DNA of 64,000 nt. Origin: JAISFI01 sp031552335 (GTDB lineage: Bacteria; Bacteroidota; Bacteroidia; Bacteroidales; Azobacteroidaceae). Location: NCBI GenBank assembly GCA_031552335.1, contig JAVBMQ010000052.1, positions 14,720 through 78,719 of the forward strand, in the 5' to 3' direction. Shown in pieces: positions 8,815 through 19,400 of the stretch (position 1 is its first letter; every line of letters begins with the position of its first letter). The translations under genes were made by a program, and so were the position numbers. Below the pieces are notes generated by a model. That model made no database searches, had not been told where the DNA came from, and saw only the letters and a list, made by a program, of their open reading frames with translations.

Positions 8815-11800
8815 ATGAAAAACAACATCATTTTATTTTTTTTAATTACTTTCCAATCTCTGTATATTACAAATTTGTCAGCACAAAATTCATTCAAATG
8901 GGGCATGTGGGAAAAATGGGGGGAACAACCGGACGGGATGTATTATAACCCCGTACTACCTGCTGATTTCAGCGATTTAGATTGCATTCGCGTTGGAGAA
9001 GATTATTATGCCATCACATCCACTTTTCAATACTCTCCGGGAATGGCTATATTACATTCCAAAGATCTTGTCAACTGGAATATTATAGGTCATGCCGTAG
9101 AAGATATACGTCAGATAGGACCTGATATGAATTGGGACAAAATGAATCGCTATGGCAGAGGTATATGGGCAGGTTCGATACGTTACCATGACGAAAAATT
9201 CTATGTCCTTTTCGGTACGCCTGAGGAGGGATTCTTTACTACCTGGGCAGAAAAACCGGAAGGACCGTGGGCTCCTTTAACCAATATTCTTCCGGAACCG
9301 GGTTGGGATGACTGTTGTGCAATATGGGATGAAAACGGACAGGCATATTTCATCGGAACACATTTCAAAGGAGGTTATCGTACTTATATTTTCAAAATGG
9401 CTGCCGATTGCAGCTCAATAGACAGAAACAGTGCCGTGCTTATAAACCAGGGAAACGGACGGGAAGCAAGTAAACTTATTAAAGTAAACGACTGGTATTA
9501 TCTGATATACAGCGTAGTAGAAAATAATGTCAGATTTATGGTTGGCAAACGTGCGAAAAGCATCTCCGGTCCATGGAGCGAAGAAAAACAATTAATGGCT
9601 TACAACCAGGAATCAAATGAACCTAATCAGGGCGGTATTATTGAAGGTCCCGACGGAAATTGGTACTTTTTCACACATCATGGAAGAGGAGATTGGGATG
9701 GAAGGTGTGCCAGTCTTTTACCTGTTACCTGGATAAACGAATGGCCAATCATGGGAAAAGTCGGAGAAGATGGATTAGGATATATGGTATGGTCCGGTAA
9801 AATGCCTGTAAATAAGGCTTATCAAAAAAAGAAACCATTCTTCGATGATTTCAAATCAAAAAAACTGGATGCTAATTGGGAATGGAATTATTATCCGCGT
9901 AACAAGATGTGGTCCCTTACCGATAAAAAGGGATATTTAAGAATGAGGGCCGTAAAGCCTTTGGCAAATAATAATCTGAAGAAAATACCTAATATATTAA
10001 CACAACGAATATATAGAACACCTCAAAGCGAAGTTACCGTAAAAATGAATCTTCAGGGAATGGAAGACGGACAAATTGCAGGTCTGTGTCATTACGCCAG
10101 AACCTCAGCATACATCGGAGTTTCTAATACAAGCGGAAAAATGAATATCATTTTCAATGAGAACGGCAGATCTGAAACTATCGAAATCGGACACACCCGA
10201 AACATATGGTTCCGTTCTGTTTGGGGACTCGATGGCATAAGCAGATTCTCCTATAGTACTGATGGAAAAACATTCACCGGATTTGGAACTCCTTACCCAT
10301 TCACATGGGGAGATTACCGGGGAACAAGAGTCGGAATATTCACTTGTAACGAAAAGAATGAAAACGGTTATATTGATGTTGATTACTTCGAATACAAAAA
10401 TAGAATAATAACGATGAATTTGAACATTTTATTTCAGAGTAAGTGGCTATCTAAGGCAATAATAGGAATAATATTCTGCTTAACAACTATATATACTTAT
10501 GCCGGAAATCATCCGGAATATGTCATATTACAGAATGGAGCCCAATTTCAAACAGAACAAGGACTTCTGCGCATAGAATTTGTATCGCCGGAAATTGTAA
10601 GGGTACAATATACCAAAGAGATAAACTTTCTGGGAAACGGAACAATTGTGTGTGTTGAACGATCTGTAAAAAGGGTATCATTTCAGACTAAGAAAATTGA
10701 TAATAATTTGGTATTGTCATCGGATAGTCTGATTGTCCAGATTCATTTAAAAAACTATTCAATCATTTATAAAGACACAAAAACGAATCAAATATTATTA
10801 TCAGAAAAAAATGATAATCCTCGGGAAGGAGAACGAATCTATACAGAAAACGTAACATATGACAAACAAAGTAAACGAATAGTAAAGACAGCTGACGGTG
10901 AGAAGGAAGTTATGGATGAACTTCGTCGGGATACAATCGGATACAGTTGGAAGTTTCGTAATCACTTTCAATGGACAGATAAAGAGGCGATTTATGGCTT
11001 AGGTTCGCATATGGAAGATTACCTGAATTTAAGAGGAAAAGAAGTTTTTTTATGCCAGCATAATTTAAAAGCTATGGTTCCGGTTATAAATTCAACAGCC
11101 GGATATGGCTTGTTATTTGATGCAGGTTGCGGGATGGTTTATACAGATAAAGGAGAAAATAGCTTTATTGAATTAGAAGCAGCCAAACAAATTGATTATT
11201 ATTTCATGAAAGGAACCACTATGGATGAAGTAATAAAACAATATCGCATACTTACCGGAGACTCACCAATGATGCCTCGTTATATATTCGGTTACATTCA
11301 ATCTAAAGAACGATACAAAAGCTCTAAAGAGGTAACTGATGTGGTAACAGAATACCGTAAACGTCAGGTGCCGTTGGATGTTATTGTTCAAGACTGGAAT
11401 TACTGGCCTCAGGGCTGGGGATATATGAAGATGAACCCTAAGTATTATCCGAATCCGGCAAATTTGGCTGATTCTGTCCATGCTATGAATGCTAAACTGA
11501 TGATTTCTATCTGGCCTAATCCTACAAACTGCCCGCAAGCTGATGATTTTAAGAAAAGGGGGTTCATGCTCGAACGTTCCATCTATGATGCTTATAATCC
11601 ATTGGCACGTAGATATTATTGGGAATATGCAGATAATGAGTTCTTTAATAATGGATTTGATGCCTGGTGGTGTGATTGTACAGAGCCACTTGATGCTGAT
11701 TGGACTAAAATGAGAGAAGACTACGGGTGGGATAACCACCGGGAACGCTGGGAAAACAATCTGGCCTTGTTGAGTGATGTATTAGGAGCCGAGCGCAGCA

Positions 11801-12918
11801 GTACTTTTTCACTTTATCATTCAAAAGGTATATATGAAAATCAACGGGTTACTTCAGACAATAAACGTGTAGTAAACCTAACCCGCTCCAGTTATGCCGG
11901 CCAACAACGCTATGCGACTATTACCTGGAATGGAGACACATATGCATCCTGGAAGTCTTTTGCACAACAGATTCCTTCAGGATTGAATTTTATGGCTACC
12001 GGGTGTCCTTATTGGACTGTAGATATAGGAGCTTTTTTTACAAAAAAGGGTAGTCAATGGTTCTGGTGCGGAGATTTTGATCAAGGAGTGAAAGATTTAG
12101 GTTATCGTGAGTTTTATACCCGCATGTTCCAATATGCTGCATTCTTACCCGTTTTTCGCAGCCATGGAACAGATACTCCCCGTGAGATATGGAATTTCGG
12201 AGAGCCTGGTGAACCATTTTATGATAGCTTACTGAAAATGATTGATTTACGCTATCAATTACTTCCTTACATTTATTCTCTTGCAGGTAAGGTGAGTCAG
12301 GATCATTATACAATGAGTCGTTTATTGGCTTTTGATTTTCCGAATGATAAGAATGTGCTCGATACAAAAGATCAATTTATGTTTGGTCCTGCATTTCTTG
12401 TATGTCCTGTCACAACACCTATGTATTATGAGAAAGAATCAGTTCCTCTTCATGTAATAGAAAAGAGAAGAAATGTATATTTGCCTGAAGGTACAAATTG
12501 GATTGATTTTTGGACAGGTGAGTTCTATAAAGGCGGACAATATATTAATGCTGAGGCATCCATTGATAAAATACCATTATTTGTGCGTCAAGGTTCAATC
12601 ATACCAATGGGACCGGTTATTCAACATACAGGGGAATTACCCGGAAAGGAAATCAGAATTTCCCTCTACCCCGGGGAAAATGCTAAATTTGTTTTCTATG
12701 AAGATGAAGGGGATAATTACAATTACGAACAAGGATTCTTTTCAACAATTGAATTGATTTGGAATGATAAGAATAAAACATTCACCTTCAGTAAAAGGAA
12801 AGGAGAATATGACAGTACGGAAAAAGTACGAACAATACATGTTGACTTCCATGATAAAAAGAAAATTGTTACTAAAACTATTCGTTACTCCGGTAATGAA
12901 GTAAGTTGCAAGTTTTAA
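8815..12918 (+). CDS. In-frame fusion of a GH43 glycosidase and a GH31 glycosidase
   Basis: 1367 residues in one frame. Residues 1-533: signal peptide (ends near NLSAQ), GH43 propeller (PADFSDLDCIRVG, GWDDCCAIWDENG, REASKLIKVND) and a C-terminal beta-sandwich. Residues 534-1367: a GH31 enzyme with its own signal-peptide-like start (MNLNILFQSKWLSKAIIGII...), catalytic nucleophile Asp954 in FDAWWCDCTEP and acid/base Asp1041 in TWNGDTYASW, the pattern of alpha-xylosidases and alpha-glucosidases. The junction contains an A5 run at 10396-10400. Removing one A would give ...YKIE followed by TAATAA and then ATG at 10414, the layout of two normal adjacent genes. It is therefore either a recent fusion or a one-base sequence error. 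It heads an operon with the next two genes. Confidence 0.85.
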   Translation: MKNNIILFFLITFQSLYITNLSAQNSFKWGMWEKWGEQPDGMYYNPVLPADFSDLDCIRVGEDYYAITSTFQYSPGMAILHSKDLVNWNIIGHAVEDIRQIGPDMNWDKMNRYGRGIWAGSIRYHDEKFYVLFGTPEEGFFTTWAEKPEGPWAPLTNILPEPGWDDCCAIWDENGQAYFIGTHFKGGYRTYIFKMAADCSSIDRNSAVLINQGNGREASKLIKVNDWYYLIYSVVENNVRFMVGKRAKSISGPWSEEKQLMAYNQESNEPNQGGIIEGPDGNWYFFTHHGRGDWDGRCASLLPVTWINEWPIMGKVGEDGLGYMVWSGKMPVNKAYQKKKPFFDDFKSKKLDANWEWNYYPRNKMWSLTDKKGYLRMRAVKPLANNNLKKIPNILTQRIYRTPQSEVTVKMNLQGMEDGQIAGLCHYARTSAYIGVSNTSGKMNIIFNENGRSETIEIGHTRNIWFRSVWGLDGISRFSYSTDGKTFTGFGTPYPFTWGDYRGTRVGIFTCNEKNENGYIDVDYFEYKNRIITMNLNILFQSKWLSKAIIGIIFCLTTIYTYAGNHPEYVILQNGAQFQTEQGLLRIEFVSPEIVRVQYTKEINFLGNGTIVCVERSVKRVSFQTKKIDNNLVLSSDSLIVQIHLKNYSIIYKDTKTNQILLSEKNDNPREGERIYTENVTYDKQSKRIVKTADGEKEVMDELRRDTIGYSWKFRNHFQWTDKEAIYGLGSHMEDYLNLRGKEVFLCQHNLKAMVPVINSTAGYGLLFDAGCGMVYTDKGENSFIELEAAKQIDYYFMKGTTMDEVIKQYRILTGDSPMMPRYIFGYIQSKERYKSSKEVTDVVTEYRKRQVPLDVIVQDWNYWPQGWGYMKMNPKYYPNPANLADSVHAMNAKLMISIWPNPTNCPQADDFKKRGFMLERSIYDAYNPLARRYYWEYADNEFFNNGFDAWWCDCTEPLDADWTKMREDYGWDNHRERWENNLALLSDVLGAERSSTFSLYHSKGIYENQRVTSDNKRVVNLTRSSYAGQQRYATITWNGDTYASWKSFAQQIPSGLNFMATGCPYWTVDIGAFFTKKGSQWFWCGDFDQGVKDLGYREFYTRMFQYAAFLPVFRSHGTDTPREIWNFGEPGEPFYDSLLKMIDLRYQLLPYIYSLAGKVSQDHYTMSRLLAFDFPNDKNVLDTKDQFMFGPAFLVCPVTTPMYYEKESVPLHVIEKRRNVYLPEGTNWIDFWTGEFYKGGQYINAEASIDKIPLFVRQGSIIPMGPVIQHTGELPGKEIRISLYPGENAKFVFYEDEGDNYNYEQGFFSTIELIWNDKNKTFTFSKRKGEYDSTEKVRTIHVDFHDKKKIVTKTIRYSGNEVSCKF

Positions 12919-12946
12919 TTGTATTACTTATATCAATTATATTAAA

Positions 12947-14404
12947 ATGAAGAAATTAATTTTATTTGTAATAGCTTTTATATCCGTAAGCGCTATTACC
13001 GCCCAAAATTTCAATCCGATAATACCGGATAACGTTGCAGACCCATCCGTTTCCAAATTTGGAGACACCTATTATCTTTATGGAACAACAGATATCGACA
13101 GTGGTTTATGGAAAATGGGGCCTCCTGTTGTCTGGAAATCAAAAGATTTTGTAAACTGGAGTTTCGAGGGAGTCCTTATTGACAATATCGACTGGAATAC
13201 CCGCATACATTTTGGAGAAAAAAGCGGATTCTTCCGCTATTGGGCGCCTGGCAGAACAATAGAAAAAGACGGTCTTTATTATTTGTTCCCAACTGTTGTT
13301 TATCCGGACGGAAAAAGTGGAGTATTTACTATGGTTTCAGAAAAACCGGAAGGACCTTTCCGTGTTATTTCCGGAGACGGCATTTTATTTAACAATACAA
13401 ACCCGGATCTAACCCCAACAAAACCAATAGTAGAAGATATTGACGGCGAAATATTCACAGATGATGACGGACAATCTTATTTCTATTGGCGCAGAAGAAA
13501 AGCTGCCAAAATATCAGAAGACTTCACAACTCTTGTTGGCCCGGTAGTAGATATCCCGACCAAACGTGAAGGTTATTCCGAAGGACCTGCTTTTTTTAAA
13601 CGTAATGGTATTTATTATTACTTATACACAATCGGTGGTGACCAAAATTACTGCTACGGATACATGATGAGTAAAGAAGGTCCGTTGTCAGGTTTTTATG
13701 CTCCCGAAGGCAAAGATTTTTTCATTTCTTCATCACTCGAAACAGGTGTATGGGGACCAGGACATGGCAACATATTTTATGACGAAAAGTCGGGCAAATA
13801 TATATTTGTTTATCTGGAATTTGGAGAAGGAAGCACTACCCGGCAGGTTTTTGCCAACGAATTAACTTTCAACGAAGACGGAACGATACGCACTATTATC
13901 CCTGATTTTAAAGGAGTCGGTTATTTAGGTGAAAAACAACGAATAGCTGCAAACTTATCGTTGAAAGCCCAGGCTACAGCTTCCAGTATCAAATCACCAC
14001 ATGTCAGCACAAAAAAAGTCGAAACAAATCGCAATTATCCGGATTCCACATCCATGAAAGAAGTATCGCGTACTTTTGATTATAAAGCCGGGAATGCTAT
14101 TGACGAATCAAATGGTACCCGTTGGGTGGCTTCGAAAGAAGATAAAGAACCATGGATTATGCTGGATTTTGGAAAAAAAACATCTATTTCGAAATGTGAA
14201 ATGTACTTCGTTTTTCCCGCATCCGGACATGCCTGGATATTGGAAAAATCGGATGACGGGATCAATTGGACTAAAATAGATGAACAACATTCGAAAGCTG
14301 TTAAATCACCTCATATCTCTGACAAAAAAGTAAAAGCCCGCTATCTGCGATTAAAAATTACAGACGGAGAACCCGGCTTATGGGAATTTAAAGTCCGGGG
14401 TTAA
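12947..14404 (+). CDS. Secreted GH43-like glycosidase with C-terminal F5/8 (CBM32-type) domain
   Basis: 485 residues with signal peptide MKKLILFVIAFISVSAITAQ. The propeller domain (to about 325) shows GH43 acidic positions in NVADPSVSKFGD, GEIFTDDDGQSYFYW and YSEGPAFFKRNG. The C-terminal 150 residues (ASSIKSPHVSTKK, AIDESNGTRWVAS, PWIMLDFGKK, ARYLRLKI) are a discoidin-like galactose-binding sandwich. It follows the GH43-GH31 gene by 28 bp and precedes GH97 by 40 bp, so the three are probably co-transcribed. A side-chain arabinosidase or galactosidase role is inferred; the GH43 subfamily could not be assigned. Confidence 0.85.
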   Translation: MKKLILFVIAFISVSAITAQNFNPIIPDNVADPSVSKFGDTYYLYGTTDIDSGLWKMGPPVVWKSKDFVNWSFEGVLIDNIDWNTRIHFGEKSGFFRYWAPGRTIEKDGLYYLFPTVVYPDGKSGVFTMVSEKPEGPFRVISGDGILFNNTNPDLTPTKPIVEDIDGEIFTDDDGQSYFYWRRRKAAKISEDFTTLVGPVVDIPTKREGYSEGPAFFKRNGIYYYLYTIGGDQNYCYGYMMSKEGPLSGFYAPEGKDFFISSSLETGVWGPGHGNIFYDEKSGKYIFVYLEFGEGSTTRQVFANELTFNEDGTIRTIIPDFKGVGYLGEKQRIAANLSLKAQATASSIKSPHVSTKKVETNRNYPDSTSMKEVSRTFDYKAGNAIDESNGTRWVASKEDKEPWIMLDFGKKTSISKCEMYFVFPASGHAWILEKSDDGINWTKIDEQHSKAVKSPHISDKKVKARYLRLKITDGEPGLWEFKVRG

Positions 14405-14444
14405 CAAATACAGATTTGCATTAATAACTAATTAATATTATATC

Positions 14445-16328
14445 ATGAATTTAAAAACAATAGTTTATTTATTTTGCTCATGCATTTTTATCGGACTTCC
14501 ATTATCTGCCGCAAACAATAATACGGTTTCGCCCGATAAGAAATTAAATGTCAGCTTACATCATGATGCAAATGGCAAAGGTAAAAGTCCTTATTTTTCG
14601 GTAGATTACGACGGAAAACAAATCTTCTCCGATATTAAATTAGGATTGGAAACCGATTTGCAGGATTTTTCAGATAACCTGAAATTCGTATCTGTATCTA
14701 AAGCCAAATCTCATAAAGACAACTATGTTATGTTAACAGGCAAACGGAGCCACTGTACAAACGCTGCCAATGAAAGAACATACCACTTTGAAAATGACAA
14801 ACAACAGGTACTCGAAGTCGTATTGAGGGCATACAATGATGGTATTGCTTTCCGGTATGATATCAAAGCAATTGCAGGTAATGAAAATATAATCAATGAG
14901 TCCACAACTTACCCTATTGATGATAATACTAAACGTTGGATGCAGGAATACTCAATTGGTTATGAAGGATTCTATCCTCTGGCTGATAAACAAAAAGGTG
15001 GTAAATGGGGATATCCTGCCCTTATCGAGCTTCCTGGTTCAACTTTTGTACTATTTACAGAAGCCAATATGTTACGTGACCATTGCGGTTCGTTTTTAGA
15101 CAATACTGCAAACAGTAATGAATACCGGGTACAACCGGAAGATAAAAAACTTTCCTTTCAAGGGGAATGGAGTTCTACATGGCGTGTACTCATTATTGGT
15201 TCTCTTTCTACAGTTGTAGAGTCGACATTGGTTACAGACTTATCCGATCCTTCTAAAGTAAGTGATACGGAATGGATTAAGCCAGGTCTTGTTTCATGGA
15301 TATACTGGGCATATAATCGTAGCTCAAGCGATTTTCAGATTGTTAAAGAATACATAGATCTGGCAGCAGAAATGGGCTGGCCATATGATTTGATTGATTG
15401 GCAATGGGATGTAATGAGCAATGGTGGCAATGTGGAAGACGCCGTGAAATATACTCTTGATAAAGGAGTTAAACCCATGCTTTGGTACAATTCCAGTACA
15501 CATTGGAAGCCTGCAGGATCCGGTCCCCTTTATCGTTTAAATAAAAAAGAAGACCGGGAAAAAGAATATGCCTGGCTCAATAAATTAGGTGTTGCCGGTA
15601 TTAAAATCGATTTCTTTCCCGGCGACAAAGCTTCTTCTATGAATTATTACATCGACTTGCTTGAAGATGCAGCTAAATATAAATTGATGATTAATTTTCA
15701 TGGTTCTACGATTCCCCGCGGCTGGCAAAGAACTTACCCTCACATGATGACGATGGAGGCTGTTTATGGCGCAGAGTGGTACAATAATAATGAAAAACTG
15801 ACCACTCGTGCAGCATGCCATAATGCTACCTTACCTTTTACCAGGAATGTTATTGGTCCTATGGATTATACTCCCGGAACATTTTCGGATTCACAAAATC
15901 CGCATATTACATCGCACGGACACGAACTGGCTCTTCCTATAATCTTCGAATCGGCTTTACAACATATGCCGGACAGGCCTTCAACTTATTATTCACTGCC
16001 ATCTCCTGTGAAGAAATTTTTATCGGAATTGCCCACTGCCTGGGACGATACAAAATTATTGTCAGGTTATCCCGGAGAATACATCGTCATTGCCCGTAAA
16101 AAGGGGAATGTATGGTATTTAGGAGGAATAAACGGAACTGACCAGGAGAAAACACTTTCTTTTAACCTGAAAGAACTTTCATCATTAGGGAAAAATATCA
16201 CAATCATAAAGGATGGTGCTAACGACAAAGATTTTGATATTGAAGAAAACATTAAAATAACCGGAAATAACCGAAAAATGGACATTAACTGCCTTCCACG
16301 TGGAGGTTTTGTTGCACTAATAAAATAA
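14445..16328 (+). CDS. Secreted GH97 glycosidase (probable retaining, alpha-galactosidase-like)
   Basis: 627 residues, signal peptide ending near LPLSAANN. It has the GH97 layout: N-terminal super-sandwich (VSPDKKLNVSLHH, YNDGIAFRYDI), central barrel (EYIDLAAEMGWPYDLIDWQW, KPMLWYNSS) and C-terminal sheet ending PRGGFVALIK. In VAGIKIDFFPGDK the Asp389 sits where the retaining GH97 branch (alpha-galactosidase, beta-L-arabinopyranosidase types) has its nucleophile; inverting SusB-type enzymes lack it. That favours galactose or arabinopyranose release over glucose, by inference. It is the last gene of the rightward operon and converges on the HTCS gene. Confidence 0.88.
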   Translation: MNLKTIVYLFCSCIFIGLPLSAANNNTVSPDKKLNVSLHHDANGKGKSPYFSVDYDGKQIFSDIKLGLETDLQDFSDNLKFVSVSKAKSHKDNYVMLTGKRSHCTNAANERTYHFENDKQQVLEVVLRAYNDGIAFRYDIKAIAGNENIINESTTYPIDDNTKRWMQEYSIGYEGFYPLADKQKGGKWGYPALIELPGSTFVLFTEANMLRDHCGSFLDNTANSNEYRVQPEDKKLSFQGEWSSTWRVLIIGSLSTVVESTLVTDLSDPSKVSDTEWIKPGLVSWIYWAYNRSSSDFQIVKEYIDLAAEMGWPYDLIDWQWDVMSNGGNVEDAVKYTLDKGVKPMLWYNSSTHWKPAGSGPLYRLNKKEDREKEYAWLNKLGVAGIKIDFFPGDKASSMNYYIDLLEDAAKYKLMINFHGSTIPRGWQRTYPHMMTMEAVYGAEWYNNNEKLTTRAACHNATLPFTRNVIGPMDYTPGTFSDSQNPHITSHGHELALPIIFESALQHMPDRPSTYYSLPSPVKKFLSELPTAWDDTKLLSGYPGEYIVIARKKGNVWYLGGINGTDQEKTLSFNLKELSSLGKNITIIKDGANDKDFDIEENIKITGNNRKMDINCLPRGGFVALIK

Positions 16329-16357
16329 ATCAGTTATAGTAAATTAGCCAAAACTAT

Positions 16358-16402
16358 CGAAGGGGGTATGTCAAATGTCCGACACGCCCTCTTCGTTTTT
16401 TT
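16358..16402 (+). terminator. Terminator of the GH43-GH31 / GH43 / GH97 operon, overlapping the HTCS 3' end
   Basis: CGAAGGGGGTATGTC (16358-16372) and GACACGCCCTCTTCG (16381-16395) form a 15-bp stem with three mismatched or wobble positions and an 8-nt loop. It is followed on the plus strand by seven T residues. The right arm lies inside the convergent HTCS coding sequence. Confidence 0.7.
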
Positions 16403-19400
16403 CTCTGTATTGACTAGGTGTCATGTGGAACTCTTCTTTAAAGTACGAATTGAAATATTTTAAAGTATTAAAGCCCACCATGTAAGATATCTCGTTTACA
16501 TTATACTGACTATTGGTTAATAACTGTGCTGCTCTTTTTAAACGAACAGACCGGATAAACTGGAGTGGAGTTAAATCGACTATAGATTGTAACTTTCTGT
16601 TTAAATGGGCTTTACTCAATCCTACGTCTTTACTCAAATCTTCAGTTGAATACTCTGAATTATCGATATTTTCTTCAACAAAACTCAAGGCTTTTCTAAC
16701 CAGTTCCTCATCAAGGGAAGTGGTAGTTATATTACTGGGAGTAATTTCGATAGTCTTATGAAATAATTTTTTTCTGCTTTCCTGTTGTTCTATTAACTTT
16801 TTTATCCGCACACATAATAATTCATAACTGAACGGTTTTGAAATATAAGAATCTGCACCAGCCTCATAACTATCCATTTTAGATTCGTCAGAAGTTCTGG
16901 CGGTTAGCAGAATAAAAGGGATATGAGATGTCTGTATATTATTTTTAACCCGTTGGCACAATTCGATCCCATTCATTTTAGGCATCATCAAGTCGGAAAT
17001 TATCAAATCCGGGAATTCCGACAATACCAATTCTTCGGCTTGTTCACCATCAGCAGCTTCAATTACATAATAACTTTCACTGAGCTGCTCAGTTAAGAAA
17101 TGGCGGAATTCTTCGTTGTCTTCAACAACCAGAATAGTTCTTCTACCATCTTCATTTTTCGTGTCTGGTGTAATATCAGTTATTATATCTTTTTCTTCTT
17201 CCGGCTGTTTGCTTTCATTATTTTTGGGCAGGTCGACCGGTATATAAATTGTAAAAGTACTGCCGACATTTATCTGACTGCTCACTGTAATTTCTCCGTT
17301 ATGCAATTTGATGTATTCTTTAGCCAGATGTAGACCGATCCCGCTTCCGGACAGTGTATTACCATCCTTTATCTGATAGAATCGTTCAAAGATATAGGGC
17401 AGGTCTTTTTCTTCAATGCCACATCCGGTATCACTCACCTCTATCCTGACATATACTTTGTCATTTCGGACAGTTTGATCTACTTTAAGTTGTATACAGC
17501 CATCTTTCGGTGTGAATTTGAATGCATTAGAGAGCAGATTATTGATAATCTTATACATCTTGTCCTGGTCGTAATTAATCAGGAGATAATCAACTGTAGT
17601 TTCTATACCAAAATCAATGTTTTTAGTTATAGCAAGCTCATTGAAGTGTATAAATATATCTTTTGTGAATTGTATAATATCCCCTGTTTTAAATGTGGTT
17701 TTCTCTCCTTTCATTTCCAGTTTTCTGAAGTCAAGAAGCTGATTGACCAAGTTAAGCAGTCCATATGCATTTTGATAGATGGAGTCCAGTTTCTTCTTCA
17801 GTGTCAAATCGCCCTGTTGTTTTATTAAAGTTTCAAGCGGTGTTAATATCAACGTTAAAGGTGTACGGAATTCATGGCTTATGTTTGTGAAAAAGCGGAA
17901 TTTCATCTGATCTAACTCTTCTTTTTGTTTTTGCTCATATGCCTCTCTTTCATTGAGTGCTTTCTTTTGCATTCTCCATTGATATAATTTTAATATATAG
18001 AAAATGATAGCCATCATCAATACAACATACATAATTATAGCATAAGAAGTAGCCCAGAAAGGAGGAGTAATCACAATAGCAATTTCGGAAGGCGTGTCTC
18101 CCCATATTTTATCATTATTGGCCGTATATACCACGAAGTTGTATTTTCCAGGAGGAAGACCGGTATAGGTTATCCTGCCCAATCCATTTCCTGGAATCTC
18201 ATTCCAGTTTCCATCAAAATTAACGAGTTTGTATTTATAGTATGTTTTTGCCGGATTAACATAATTCATACCTGAAAACTCAAACGTAATAAAATTCTGA
18301 TTGTATTTAAGGGTTATTTGCTTAGTTTTACTTATGGCTTCTTTCAAAATTACTCTTCCGCCATACTCTCCTCCCTCCTTTACAAGAGAATTGAACAGCC
18401 TGAGACCTGTGAATACAGGTTTATTGTTACTATCATTGTAGATGATTTTGTTGGGATCGAAATAATTAAAACCATGGGCGCCTCCAAAATATAATGTACC
18501 ATCTTTAGTCTTAAGCGCCGAATGATCATAAAATTTCCCTGATTGCAGTCCGTCTGAAATTCCGAAGTTTACAATCGAAAAAGAATTGACACCATCTGTC
18601 CGGAGCGATGTGATCTTGCAAATTCCATTCAATGTTGAAGCCCATATCACCCCATTTTCGTCTTCAAGCATGGATGCCACTTCATTGTTCGGTAATCCTT
18701 CTTCTGTGGTGAGTTTATATAATTTCTGTTTTGCTTCGTCCCAAACCCTTATTCCATCTTCAGTAGCAAACCATTCAAGTCCCCGGCTATCTTTCAATAT
18801 TCCAAAATATTTAGTATCCTGCTCAAACTTCAGATTATTCGTTCCGGGTACCCATAAACTGTCCCGTTTCGTGTTGTAATAATATATGCCTTTATCGCCT
18901 ACAGCTGCAAATGTTTCATCATCGATAGGATATAGATAATAGATTAGAGTATAGCTTTTTACTTCCGGGTATTTATCGGCTAACATACTCACTATTTTCC
19001 CTGTAACCGGATCGAATTGTCCTACACCACCCGTCACACTAACCCAAAAACGTCCGTATATATCTTCATAAATGCATCTTGAAACATTTTGGTTCGGATC
19101 TTTTTCCAGATTAACAGACGACCTGATATATTGCCTGATTTTATTTCCTTCAATACAAAAAAATCCATTCAGGTAAGTCCCTACCCATATCCTACCCCGA
19201 CGATCCTTGTTAATGGAGAGGCACAATTCGTTTATTTGTTCTTTAAACAATCGTTCAACTTTCTTTGTTTCCGGATAAAAACGATATAAACCATGTCCGT
19301 TCCCAATTAAGACAGTACCGCTTTCTTCTTCCAGTAAACAGCGTATGGTTTCATTGGTAATTTGCGTACCGGTATTGATTGTTTGGATTAGCCGGAACTT

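Noticed and set aside
11263..11739. Minus-strand 158-codon frame
   Set aside because: Antisense shadow of the GH31 catalytic domain.
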